Shown: piece after piece, positions 7,776 to 15,651 of the stretch
How the letters are laid out: each line of letters begins with the position of its first letter
How positions within the stretch are numbered: position 1 is the first letter of the stretch
From: Leptospira haakeii
GTDB lineage: Bacteria > Spirochaetota > Leptospiria > Leptospirales > Leptospiraceae
Assembly (NCBI RefSeq): GCF_002812045.1
Contig: NZ_NPEG01000001.1
Coordinates: 868,001-932,000, forward strand
Direction: 5' to 3'
Length of the DNA stretch: 64,000 nucleotides
Made by a program: the position numbers and the translations under genes
Notes under the pieces: model-generated
The model's database searches: none
What the model was told of the DNA's origin: nothing
What the model saw: only the letters and a program-made list of their open reading frames with translations

Positions 7776-9167
7776 TCAAACTTCTGAAATTTCGGAATAA
7801 ACTAACGGAAGGGTTACGGAGAAGATAGTCCCACCTTCCGGATTATCGAAAACTTTGACAGAACCGTGATGTAATCTAACAATATGTTTCACAATAGAAA
7901 GTCCAAGGCCGGTTCCGCCTTCTTTTCTGGATCTGTTCTTATCCACTCTAAAGAATCTTTCGAAAATTCTTTCTTTATCCTCGTCCTTGATTCCAATCCC
8001 TTGGTCTATAACCTGAAAATTCACTGAGTCAGGTTCCACCTTTGCGATCTTCAAAGTGATTATTTTATCATCCGGAGAATATGAAGAAGCATTTGAAATT
8101 AAATTTAAAAGCATATGCTCTAAAAGGACCCAGTCCGCAGCGATAGTAAGAGGAGAAGGCATATCCACTACCAACTTTTGTCCTTTCGGAGAAATAACTC
8201 CATCAACAGTAAAAGAAAGATTTTCTACCAGGGACTTTAACGTGAATTCCTCAGGTTGAGCGATTGCAGATTGGTTCTCAATTCTAGTGATCGTAAGCAT
8301 GTCTTCTACGATACGAACCATTCTGTCCGTGTTTCGAGAGATCGCGTCTAAAAATCTTTTTTCGTGGCTATCTTCTAAAAGTTTTAAACGACCTAGTAAT
8401 GTTTCCGTATAACCTTTGATGGAAGTGATAGGTGTTTTTAATTCGTGAGAAGCATTTTGAACAAACTGTTCTCTTATCAGATAAGATTGTTTTTCTTCAG
8501 TGATATTTCGGATCACTCCGATGAACATCAATAGATTTCCGTTCGTTCGAAGCGGATACATTTTGATTGCGTAAAAATTTTGGCTTAGATCGAGCTCCGT
8601 TTTAGGTTCACTTTTTCCGGAAAGATTTCTTTTGATAAAGTCTAGAAGTCTTGGATCTTTGACAGCATCTTCTACTTTTCTAGAGCCTGAATTAGGTTCT
8701 ATTAAGGAACCGGGAATACTTCTGTTTTGAAAAACGATAGAGCCTTCCAGGTCAACGGAGAATACACCTTCTTTCAAGTTTTGTAATACTGAATCGAACT
8801 TTTCTTTTTCGATGGTAAGATCTACGAATTGGTGTTTCAAACGTCCGGACATCAGGTTAATGGAGACGGCAAGGTCAGCTAACTCTTGGATCTCAGGGAG
8901 ACTTAACTCGGAGCCGAAATCTCCTGCGTTGATTTCTCCAGTTTTCATTTCGATCTGGTTAAGTGTTTGGGTTACACTTCTGGCAATGGAGAAGGACATA
9001 TAAAAAGTCCCAAACATTGCCAATAAGATATAAGCCGAGAATAGAAGTATTTTCAGGTCGGGGTTGATCAAGTCCTCTAAAAAGAGAACTATCCCCGCGA
9101 CAGCCATAAGGAAAACGAGTAGAAGCCAGTTACTTAAGAGTAGTTTAGAAAATAAGCTACGCCTCAT
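7776..9167 (-). CDS. PhoR-type sensor histidine kinase
   Basis: Two transmembrane helices (about 15-38 and 42-66) are followed by a HAMP-like linker, a PAS-type region (about 125-225), HisKA with the H-box N-A-S-H-E-L-K-T-P, and HATPase_c with an N-box (N-L-I-S-N-A), D-Q-G-I-G-I and G-T-G-L-G-L-S-I-V-K. It therefore autophosphorylates on the H-box histidine (His241 from this start) and passes phosphate to the response regulator encoded just upstream. I chose the ATG at 9167, which overlaps the regulator stop by 11 bp. A TTG at 9182 would add five residues. The short loop between the helices argues against a large periplasmic sensor, as in PhoR. Confidence 0.9.
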   Translation of the reverse strand: MRRSLFSKLLLSNWLLLVFLMAVAGIVLFLEDLINPDLKILLFSAYILLAMFGTFYMSFSIARSVTQTLNQIEMKTGEINAGDFGSELSLPEIQELADLAVSINLMSGRLKHQFVDLTIEKEKFDSVLQNLKEGVFSVDLEGSIVFQNRSIPGSLIEPNSGSRKVEDAVKDPRLLDFIKRNLSGKSEPKTELDLSQNFYAIKMYPLRTNGNLLMFIGVIRNITEEKQSYLIREQFVQNASHELKTPITSIKGYTETLLGRLKLLEDSHEKRFLDAISRNTDRMVRIVEDMLTITRIENQSAIAQPEEFTLKSLVENLSFTVDGVISPKGQKLVVDMPSPLTIAADWVLLEHMLLNLISNASSYSPDDKIITLKIAKVEPDSVNFQVIDQGIGIKDEDKERIFERFFRVDKNRSRKEGGTGLGLSIVKHIVRLHHGSVKVFDNPEGGTIFSVTLPLVYSEISEV

Positions 9168-9951
9168 TGAATCTGTAACCAATCCCGCGGATGGTTTCCA
9201 ACCTCTCCTTCTCTTCTCCTAGTTTATCCCGGAGTCTTTTAATATTAACATCTACAGCGCGATCCGTCACGTAAATATCCTTACCCCAAACCTTATCTAA
9301 AAGTTTGTCTCTGGTAAATGCAACGCCTGTATTCGTCATAAACAGGTAGAGAATTTTATACTCGATCAATGTAAGATCGATTTCTTCGTTATTTATGAAT
9401 ACCTTATGAGCCTTGGGGTTTAGGAAAATTTTGCCGACCGTGATGTTTCCTTCTTGGTCTTGCTCATCCTCTCCTTCTCCCGATCTTCTCAATACGGAGC
9501 GAACTCTCGCGATGAGTTCTCTGGTGGAGAATGGTTTTCTAACATAATCGTCCGCGCCAAGTTCCAGTCCTAAGACCGCATCGGTCTCTCCGGATTTAGC
9601 GGTAACCATAATGATTGGAAGAGAATATTTTTCTTTGATCCTTTTACAAAGATCCATTCCGCCAATACCTGGTAGCATTAGGTCCAACACCACTAAGTCA
9701 GGCAGATTTTTTTCGATCCTAGGAAGCACCTCTAAACCGTTTTGGCAGGTGTCTACTTGGTAGCCATTCTCTTCTAAATGAAATTTGATCAGTTCTGCGA
9801 TATCCTCTTCGTCATCAACTACGAGGATTTTTTGGCCTGGGCTGCCGGAAGCATTTTTCATAAATTCGCTGAAGCTCTTTCTCCTACGCCTCGGAGGATT
9901 TTTATCGTTAGTCGTCGGGGTGGAGGATCCTTGGATTTGGATAGGTTCCAT
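9157..9951 (-). CDS. OmpR/PhoB-family response regulator
   Basis: The receiver domain (about 40-155) has the acidic pair Asp46-Asp47, phosphoacceptor Asp90 (V-V-L-D-L-M-L-P), T-A-K and the conserved Lys in Y-V-R-K-P-F. The winged-helix DNA-binding domain follows (about 170-262), ending in R-G-I-G-Y-R-F. It forms an operon with the downstream kinase. An unusual N-terminal extension of about 40 residues contains P-P-R-R-R-R-K-S; if translation instead starts at Met31 (9861) the protein is of normal length. Three 11-bp direct repeats lie 18-50 bases upstream of the ATG and look like its own binding site. A PhoB-like phosphate role is plausible but not shown by neighbours. Confidence 0.9.
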   Translation of the reverse strand: MEPIQIQGSSTPTTNDKNPPRRRRKSFSEFMKNASGSPGQKILVVDDEEDIAELIKFHLEENGYQVDTCQNGLEVLPRIEKNLPDLVVLDLMLPGIGGMDLCKRIKEKYSLPIIMVTAKSGETDAVLGLELGADDYVRKPFSTRELIARVRSVLRRSGEGEDEQDQEGNITVGKIFLNPKAHKVFINNEEIDLTLIEYKILYLFMTNTGVAFTRDKLLDKVWGKDIYVTDRAVDVNIKRLRDKLGEEKERLETIRGIGYRFNEA

Positions 9952-9968
9952 CCCATCAGATTGTCAGA

Positions 9969-10001
9969 AAACCGTTACAAAAGGTTTACACAAACATTAC
10001 A
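9969..10001 (-). promoter_or_regulatory. Three 11-bp direct repeats, probable response-regulator box
   Basis: Reading the minus strand from 10001 downwards, three contiguous units follow each other: TGTAATGTTTG, TGTAAACCTTT and TGTAACGGTTT. Each begins TGTAA and the last two end TTT, with an exact 11-base period. Tandem repeats of 11 bp are the standard target architecture of PhoB/OmpR-family regulators, and the site lies directly in front of the gene for one. I infer autoregulation. Confidence 0.6.
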
Positions 10002-10047
10002 ATCGCCGGAAAAAGAATTTTCTGGGCTTATTCTTATGACAACCAGT

Positions 10048-10071
10048 AAACAAAAAGGAATATGTTCCTTT
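10048..10071 (-). terminator. Probable terminator of the sigma-factor operon
   Basis: AAAGGAA (10054-10060) and TTCCTTT (10065-10071) pair perfectly around a 4-base loop. On the minus strand the stem runs into TTGTTT. The stem is AT-rich, so it is weaker than a classic terminator, but it sits 30 bases after the last gene of the minus-strand operon ending at 10101. Confidence 0.45.
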
Positions 10072-10100
10072 CCGGATTATATAATTAGACGGAGGTTTTT

Positions 10101-10514
10101 TTAGTCCCGATCCTTGATAATTTCGTTTAACTCGTTTATCAGCTTTCTCTGGCGGAAGAGGACATAAAGAACGAATCCTGAAAATAGGACCAGACCCAAA
10201 ACATATACCCAAAGTAGACCTTTTAATCTGCTTTGTTCTTCTTCGATTGCTTTGATCGTAGTTAGATGTTCGACTAAGAAAAAATAATTATCGGATTGGG
10301 CCCAGGATTTTCTGGCTTCTTCCCTGATCTGGGTGATTAGAACATCCGCTTCTTGTTTGCTCATGTTTTGGATGAGCGGGAAAACAGAGTCCAACTTCAT
10401 TTCTAAGAATTCTTTTGCAGTTAATTTGGTCTCAGGCTGTTTTTCTTGTGCGGAGATTTGGTTTCCGAAGGTAAGTAATAAAGATAAGGCGATCCCAAAA
10501 CTGAAATATTTCAT
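10101..10514 (-). CDS. Small exported/membrane protein of ECF sigma operon
   Basis: I start this 137-residue protein at the ATG at 10514, which overlaps the upstream stop by 4 bp (ATGA) and begins a clean signal peptide (M-K-Y-F-S-F-G-I-A-L-S-L-L-L…I-S-A/Q). A longer frame upstream exists but would bury the signal peptide. The body is helical with many Glu and Lys residues, and one transmembrane helix near 98-118 is followed by a short charged cytoplasmic tail (R-Q-R-K-L-I-N-E-L-N). The family is unknown. Its position behind a sigma factor and a two-helix membrane protein suggests a periplasmic sensor or modulator of that pair. Confidence 0.7.
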   Translation of the reverse strand: MKYFSFGIALSLLLTFGNQISAQEKQPETKLTAKEFLEMKLDSVFPLIQNMSKQEADVLITQIREEARKSWAQSDNYFFLVEHLTTIKAIEEEQSRLKGLLWVYVLGLVLFSGFVLYVLFRQRKLINELNEIIKDRD

Positions 10515-10879
10515 TCGTCGAATCCTAACTTGTTTTTCCATTCCTTGGTATAAGGGCTCTTATTTTGCACAAGATAAATCCCTATTAGAACAGTAAAAAG
10601 CAGGAACAAAAAGCCGCTAGTAGCTAAAATTGCATGTAAAATCCCTGTTTGGAAGAGAAAATTCCAGTCAGTAAACAGAAGAACGGTTAGAGGAGAAAAA
10701 GCCAAGATCAGAATTGTGATCAAGATCAACCGGATATGCCTCAGATGCACCAAATGAAGCATTACTTTTTTCTTAAGCATAGGTGGTACGTCATCGTTCA
10801 CCCTGCCTTCCGGAGGTTTTACAAAAAAATCCAATTGCTCCCGCAACTCGTCGGGAAGTTTATCTTTTTCCGTGCTCAT
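10511..10879 (-). CDS. Putative membrane anti-sigma factor
   Basis: The 122-residue product has a charged cytoplasmic N-terminus of about 50 residues, two transmembrane helices (about 50-70 and 80-105) and a short tail. It overlaps the ECF sigma gene by 20 bp and the next gene by 4 bp, so all three are co-translated. Small membrane proteins with a cytoplasmic N-terminal arm encoded directly after an ECF sigma factor are commonly its anti-sigma factor. I see no zinc-binding HxxxCxxC motif, so it would not be a ZAS-type anti-sigma. Function is inferred from context only. Confidence 0.65.
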   Translation of the reverse strand: MSTEKDKLPDELREQLDFFVKPPEGRVNDDVPPMLKKKVMLHLVHLRHIRLILITILILAFSPLTVLLFTDWNFLFQTGILHAILATSGFLFLLFTVLIGIYLVQNKSPYTKEWKNKLGFDE

Positions 10880-11447
10880 CGTCTTTCTTCAGCCAATCGC
10901 GTAGGATTTCTTTCCCTCGAAAAATATAACTCTTTAAAGTATTCATTTTCAAGTTTAAATTTTCGGAGATATCTTTATAGGACATATTCTCGAAGTAGTG
11001 TAACGAGATAGGTTTCCTATATAGTTCGGGTAACTTGTCCACCAGGGATCTGATCTTTTCGGTCGTTTCTTTTTCTAATACTTCGGATTCTTGAGAGGAA
11101 AAATTATCTCCCAGCTTTTCGCTGGACAAAGTATCTATAGGAGCGTCTATTTCTGGGTGTTCTTTACGGTATCTGCGGATGATCTCATTTCTTGCAATGG
11201 AGAAAACCCAAGTGGAGAATTTAGACTTCCCTCTGAATGTGGACAATCCTTCGAATGCTTTTAAAAAAACATCCTGAGTAAAGTCCTCAGCTTCCGCTTC
11301 GTTACGGAATGCTTTTTTTGCCTGGGAATAAACCATTGCCTCATACTTTAATACGAGTTGTTCGAATGATTCAAAATCTCCGGCTAGAACTTTTTGAATA
11401 TTGGCCCAATCCTCCGGATCGCATAGGATTGGTTCTTCCGGTTTCAT
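10860..11447 (-). CDS. ECF-family RNA polymerase sigma factor
   Basis: The 195-residue protein has region 2 (about 20-90), with the A-E-D-F-T-Q-D-V-F-L-K-A-F segment that binds core polymerase and F-S-T-W-V-F-S-I-A-R-N for -10 recognition, and region 4 (about 130-188), with L-P-E-L-Y-R-K-P-I-S-L-H-Y and a helix-turn-helix (Y-K-D-I-S-E-N-L-N-L-K-M-N-T-L-K-S). A variable acidic linker lies between. The gene is followed by two overlapping membrane-protein genes, likely its anti-sigma system. It is separated by only 53 bases from the upstream gene, so it may also be read from the RNase D-NUDIX transcript. Confidence 0.92.
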   Translation of the reverse strand: MKPEEPILCDPEDWANIQKVLAGDFESFEQLVLKYEAMVYSQAKKAFRNEAEAEDFTQDVFLKAFEGLSTFRGKSKFSTWVFSIARNEIIRRYRKEHPEIDAPIDTLSSEKLGDNFSSQESEVLEKETTEKIRSLVDKLPELYRKPISLHYFENMSYKDISENLNLKMNTLKSYIFRGKEILRDWLKKDDEHGKR

Positions 11448-11500
11448 GGGAGTAATAATAAACCTATTTTATGGAAGGATCGGATTTCAGTAGGACCGAT

Positions 11501-11893
11501 TCATTTCCTAGGAGACCATTTATAATAACAAAGAAGACCTAAGCCGGTACCAAGAGGGATCAATCCTCCTAACATCGCTAAAGATTTTCCTAATACTAAA
11601 ATGAAAGTAACGGAAAGAGCTATACCAACAAAGGTAAGTATCAGTCCTAAAAAGAAGGAATAAAGACGCAGATCAAATTTTTCTTTTTGATAAAGGCCTG
11701 CTTTGATGATCGCCATTCTCTGACGATACCACCAAAAGAATAGGAAGAATAATAATAACCATCCGAAGATGATCCCCACGATCGGAATACTATACAGGAT
11801 CGCTTTGTATTCACCACCAGGCTGACTTGCTTGGATGGCGATCCTGATTTCTTCTAGACTACGAAAGAGGGCTTCCTTTTCTTCAGGAGTCAT
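11501..11893 (-). CDS. Small three-helix membrane protein, DUF6249-like
   Basis: An amphipathic N-terminal helix (E-E-K-E-A-L-F-R-S-L-E-E-I) precedes three hydrophobic helices (about 33-55, 75-97, 100-122). The order is one helix, then a short basic R-Q-R-M-A-I-I-K-A-G-L-Y segment, then two helices around L-I-P-L-G-T-G-L-G-L-L-C-Y-Y. This resembles the DUF6249 group of small bacterial membrane proteins that often neighbour ECF sigma factors. The stop of the upstream gene overlaps its ATG by 4 bp. I recognise the pattern but not a function. Confidence 0.65.
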   Translation of the reverse strand: MTPEEKEALFRSLEEIRIAIQASQPGGEYKAILYSIPIVGIIFGWLLLFFLFFWWYRQRMAIIKAGLYQKEKFDLRLYSFFLGLILTFVGIALSVTFILVLGKSLAMLGGLIPLGTGLGLLCYYKWSPRK

Positions 11894-12276
11894 CTGCTAA
11901 GAACCGCCACCTTTAATGAAGAAGTTTCTCCCTTTTTAAAGTATGGGATTTTTTGTTCAATGCCAGGTCTGCCGGCGAGAGACTCATACCAGTCCTCTTC
12001 TTTCCAGCTTTCCTTTAGATAACTAGTGCGAATGTCTGAATTAAATAGATCCTTAATTTTGCTCATTGGAATGCTCCTATGTAAAATGCCTTTCGAAGTT
12101 CGAATACGAACTTTAAAACTCCCGGAAAAGGGTTTTAAATTATGTCGTATATAATTTCGGTCCACTTTTGGAATCCCTAAAGTGGAAAACCTCGTAGGAC
12201 TACATTTTTTAGAGACGTAAGGGTTAGAAGAAAAATTGGGAGATGAGACAAAAAAATAGAAAGAAAGAAAAATCAA
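11890..12276 (-). CDS. Hypothetical protein (128 aa), start uncertain
   Basis: The frame ends with a 4-bp overlap onto the DUF6249-like gene, which argues that it is translated. The best start I find is TTG at 12276, nine codons after the stop of the NUDIX gene in the same frame, with AAGG just upstream. That start gives a hydrophobic N-terminus (I-F-L-S-F-Y-F-F-V) that could be a signal peptide. The remainder is basic with several Ser and Lys residues and no motif I recognise. No ATG start is available until Met71. Treat the N-terminus as provisional. Confidence 0.5.
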   Translation of the reverse strand: MIFLSFYFFVSSPNFSSNPYVSKKCSPTRFSTLGIPKVDRNYIRHNLKPFSGSFKVRIRTSKGILHRSIPMSKIKDLFNSDIRTSYLKESWKEEDWYESLAGRPGIEQKIPYFKKGETSSLKVAVLSR

Positions 12277-12306
12277 AAACCTTGGATCTTTCGTTTTATG
12301 CGGAAA

Positions 12307-12951
12307 CTATTCAGGCTTTTTCACGTCCAAGAATGGCGCTGAACTTAGGTTAGGAGTTCTTAAAATGGGAGGACGATCGAACCCCGCATGTTCTCTTAAG
12401 AAGTCCACAATGATCCTTGCAGTGGCTCCCCATAAAAGTCCTTCCTCTATATCAAAGTAAAATACTTCTAATAAAGGTGAGTCAGGTTTCCTTCTTCCTT
12501 TAATACTGTAAAAAGGAGCCTCCCAAAGTCTGTCTAGCTCCAGTATAATAATTCGTTCTACTTCTTCAGGATTGAATTCGAATCTAAAATCTCCTGAATA
12601 TTTAGCTAAGAAGGGAGTGATGTGAAATCCTGTATGAGTGAGTTGCCCTCTGTAATTTCCGATTACGGATAATTCTTTATCTGGAGCTCCCATCTCTTCT
12701 TCCCATTCTCTTAGAGCTGTAACTAAAAGATCCTTATCTTCTGGATCCTTTACTCCACCTGGAAAAGAGATCTGTCCAGGATGAGAAGCGAGGTTCGGAT
12801 TTCTTTTTTGAAGAAGGAAACCGTCTTGTCCGTTCTTTTGGAACACAGGCATGACCACAGAAGAATGTGCTACATCTTCAGGTAAGTTCGGTTCTCCTTC
12901 CGGTAGAAAGGGGAGTTCCTTTTTTAGCTTATCTAATTCTAATCTAATCAA
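12307..12951 (-). CDS. CoA-pyrophosphatase-type NUDIX hydrolase
   Basis: The 214-residue protein has a complete NUDIX box (G-G-V-K-D-P-E-D … A-L-R-E-W-E-E-E-M-G), the catalytic loop that binds Mg2+ and cleaves a diphosphate next to a nucleoside. It is preceded by the CoA-diphosphatase signature L-L-Q-K-R-N followed by S-H-P-G-Q-I-S-F-P-G-G, typical of the NudL/UPF0035 group that splits CoA into phosphopantetheine and 3',5'-ADP. Its ATG overlaps the RNase D stop by 8 bp, so the two are coupled. Substrate preference cannot be proven from sequence. Confidence 0.88.
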   Translation of the reverse strand: MIRLELDKLKKELPFLPEGEPNLPEDVAHSSVVMPVFQKNGQDGFLLQKRNPNLASHPGQISFPGGVKDPEDKDLLVTALREWEEEMGAPDKELSVIGNYRGQLTHTGFHITPFLAKYSGDFRFEFNPEEVERIIILELDRLWEAPFYSIKGRRKPDSPLLEVFYFDIEEGLLWGATARIIVDFLREHAGFDRPPILRTPNLSSAPFLDVKKPE

Positions 12952-14113
12952 ATTTCTTTTTGATCGGGATTAAACCTGACAAGGTGGTCTCATAAGGTTT
13001 AGATTGCATTGCAGCTATAATAGAAGGTCCGTAGTTTTCTACCTTCCAGTTGGAAAAGATCCCTAGTTCTTTTAACTCTTCGATAGACTTAGGATTTCTT
13101 TTTGCAATCTCCGCGATATTCTTATTAGACGGCATCAAGTTGTGACCCATCCGGCGAATGGACATGATTGTTTCTCTCCACTGCCTTAATCTTTTAAATC
13201 TGTCCGCTTCTTCCCCTGCCAAATCCTCGATAGATCTTTTGAATAGATCGTTTTTCTGGATAGGGGGTCCGCTTGGGTTTTTATAAACCTGATATAAATT
13301 TTCTGCGTCTTTTTTGCCTAAGATGTCTACGAGCTTATTCAGTTCCCCACGAGACTTGACTAATTCCAAAACCTTGTCGTTATTCCAAACTCTGAATGGA
13401 GCCTTGTTCAACTTTTTTGCTTTTTCGTCCCGGAAACCTAAGGTATCGTGAAGTGCCCTTCTTTCGTCGGAACCCAACTCAAGGACATTTGGGAATTTTT
13501 CCAAATTGATTGAAAAACCTTCGAAAGGTTCTGGTTCCTCTTCCGCGATTTTTGCGAACTCTGAAACTGCTTCGTCTAACAATTTACGTTTTCCGAGTTC
13601 CTCGCTCATTTTAGTCCAGATGGATTCCAGATAAACTGTGTCCAGGGCCGCGTATTGGAGCTGACTTTTTTCTAGAGGACGCTTTTCCCAGTTGGATTTT
13701 TGCTCCTTCTTCGAAAGTTTGACCTTGTGGTAATGCTCCACAAGATACAACAAAGAGTTCTGTTCTAAGTCTAATAAACGAGAGCTGAACATCGTATCTG
13801 CGATGTTGATAAACTTGAAACCGAAGTCTCTTTTAAGAGCTTTGATATCGTCCGAAGCGGAATGAAATATTTTTAAAATGCTGGGATTCTCGAATAGAGG
13901 ACGTAACCCGGAGAGATCGTCCAAACGAATAGGGTCAAAGATATAATTTTTACCCTTAGAGGATATTTGGATAAGACAAACTTTGGAATAGTAGGTGTAA
14001 TAACCGCTGGATTCCGTATCAATAGAGAGGCAATCGGATTGAGAGAGAGTAATCAATGCCAACTGTAAGCTTCGGACGTTGTCTACGACAATATAATCGG
14101 ATTGTATTTGCAT
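12944..14113 (-). CDS. rnd: Ribonuclease D (3'-5' exonuclease)
   Basis: The DEDDy exonuclease domain (about 1-190) shows Exo I with I-D-T-E-S, Exo II with H-S-A-S-D-D-I-K-A-L, and Exo III with the Y-A-A-L-D-T-V-Y tyrosine-aspartate pair. An HRDC domain follows (about 205-290) and a second helical HRDC-like region to 389, as in E. coli RNase D. The enzyme trims tRNA precursors and other structured RNAs from the 3' end. It is the first gene of a minus-strand run reaching 10101 and is divergent from purF, with 40 bases between the starts. Confidence 0.92.
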   Translation of the reverse strand: MQIQSDYIVVDNVRSLQLALITLSQSDCLSIDTESSGYYTYYSKVCLIQISSKGKNYIFDPIRLDDLSGLRPLFENPSILKIFHSASDDIKALKRDFGFKFINIADTMFSSRLLDLEQNSLLYLVEHYHKVKLSKKEQKSNWEKRPLEKSQLQYAALDTVYLESIWTKMSEELGKRKLLDEAVSEFAKIAEEEPEPFEGFSINLEKFPNVLELGSDERRALHDTLGFRDEKAKKLNKAPFRVWNNDKVLELVKSRGELNKLVDILGKKDAENLYQVYKNPSGPPIQKNDLFKRSIEDLAGEEADRFKRLRQWRETIMSIRRMGHNLMPSNKNIAEIAKRNPKSIEELKELGIFSNWKVENYGPSIIAAMQSKPYETTLSGLIPIKKKFD

Positions 14114-14153
14114 CTAAAAGGCGACCTGGGAGACTAGCGTCGGAAGGGGGACC

Positions 14154-15620
14154 ATGAGTTCGATTCCCAATACGTCCAGTCTACGGACCCTAGTCCGAGA
14201 TGACAAACCAAAAGAAGAATGTGCCATCTTTGGGATTTTTAATTCTCCCGAAGCGGCCAATTTCACTTACCTCGGCTTGTACTCCATGCAGCATAGAGGC
14301 CAAGAATCGAGCGGGATCGTTTCCTCCGACGGAGAACATCTCTACCGCTACGCCGGGATGGGATTAGTAGCCAATATTTTTACCGAAGGCAAGATCCGGG
14401 AACTAACCGGAACCGCGGCTATCGGGCATAATCGTTATTCTACGACTGGTGCGAGCTTTTTAAGGAACGCTCAACCTCTCAGAGTTGAGTCCCATTTGGG
14501 GCCGATCGCTCTGGCTCATAATGGAAACCTGGTAAATTCCTGGGAAGTTCGTTCCCAATTAGAAAAAGAAGGTTCTATCTTCCAAACTACAATCGATTCA
14601 GAGGTGATCGTCCACCTTATGGCTCGCTCCGGAGAAACAGATCTACTTTCTGCACTTTCTTCTGCTTTGAAAAAAGTGAGAGGAGCTTATTCTCTTGTAG
14701 TACTTACTAAAAACCAATTGATCGCAGTTCGTGACCCGAACGGTTTCCGCCCGTTGGTTATGGGAAGAAGAGACGACGGATCCATTGTATTCGCATCAGA
14801 AACCTGCGCATTCGATATCACTGACACCACTTACGAAAGAGATGTGGAACCAGGTGAGATGATCGTTGTGGATAGAACTGGAACCCGTTCCTTCTATCCT
14901 TTCCCTCCTGCAAAACCTGCTCTTTGTATTTTCGAATACATTTATTTCGCGAGACCTGATTCCAATATTTTTGGTGAATCAGTTTATAAGGTTCGTAAGG
15001 CACTTGGAAACCAACTCGCTCAGGAACTTCCTGTAGAAGCTGATGTTGTGATCCCTGTTCCGGACTCTGCAAACATCGCAGCTTTAGGATATTCAGAAGC
15101 TTCCGGAATTCCTTTCCAACAAGGATTGATCCGTTCTCACTATGTTGGCAGGACTTTTATCGAACCGGACCAAAAGATTCGAGATTTCGGTGCAAAGATC
15201 AAGTATAACGTAGTGAAAAATGTAGTGGATGGCAAACGTGTTGTGATCGTAGACGATTCCATCATGAGAGGAACCACTAGCCGTAAGATCATCAAAATGA
15301 TCCGAAACGCTGGTGCTACCGAGATCCACTTAAGAGTTTCCGCTCCTCCTACTGTTTCCCCTTGTTATTACGGAATAGATATTCCAACCCATAATGAATT
15401 GATCGCTGCTACTCATACGATCGAAGAAATCCGAAAGTATTTGAGAGTGGATTCCATTGCTTATCTTTCAGTGGATTCTATGCACAAAGCGGTGAATGAT
15501 CATAGGGGTGGCGGTTTCTGCAATGCTTGTTTTACCTCAGATTATCCTGTGGAATTCCAAAGCGATATGGGAAATCAAAAGAGTTTATTCAAAGAATACG
15601 AGGTAGAAGAAAGGGTCTAA
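14154..15620 (+). CDS. purF: Amidophosphoribosyltransferase (PurF)
   Basis: PurF makes 5-phosphoribosylamine from PRPP and glutamine, the committed step of purine synthesis. The 488-residue product starts with a 22-residue propeptide ending E-E, so Cys23 (C-A-I-F-G) becomes the N-terminal nucleophile, as in the B. subtilis type. The glutaminase domain has R-Y-S-T-T-G and H-N-G-N-L; the PRPP site is V-V-I-V-D-D-S-I-M-R-G-T-T. Cysteines suited to the structural [4Fe-4S] cluster are present (C-I-F-E-Y, S-P-C-Y-Y, F-C-N-A-C). GGAAGGGGG lies just before the ATG, a strong ribosome-binding site. Confidence 0.97.
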   Translation: MSSIPNTSSLRTLVRDDKPKEECAIFGIFNSPEAANFTYLGLYSMQHRGQESSGIVSSDGEHLYRYAGMGLVANIFTEGKIRELTGTAAIGHNRYSTTGASFLRNAQPLRVESHLGPIALAHNGNLVNSWEVRSQLEKEGSIFQTTIDSEVIVHLMARSGETDLLSALSSALKKVRGAYSLVVLTKNQLIAVRDPNGFRPLVMGRRDDGSIVFASETCAFDITDTTYERDVEPGEMIVVDRTGTRSFYPFPPAKPALCIFEYIYFARPDSNIFGESVYKVRKALGNQLAQELPVEADVVIPVPDSANIAALGYSEASGIPFQQGLIRSHYVGRTFIEPDQKIRDFGAKIKYNVVKNVVDGKRVVIVDDSIMRGTTSRKIIKMIRNAGATEIHLRVSAPPTVSPCYYGIDIPTHNELIAATHTIEEIRKYLRVDSIAYLSVDSMHKAVNDHRGGGFCNACFTSDYPVEFQSDMGNQKSLFKEYEVEERV

Positions 15621-15651
15621 ATATTTCCGTTTGATCGGAGCTTTTAGATCT

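Noticed and set aside
9778..10104. 108-codon plus-strand frame opposite the response regulator start
   Set aside because: It is antisense to a clear response regulator and to the repeat box, and has no ribosome-binding site.
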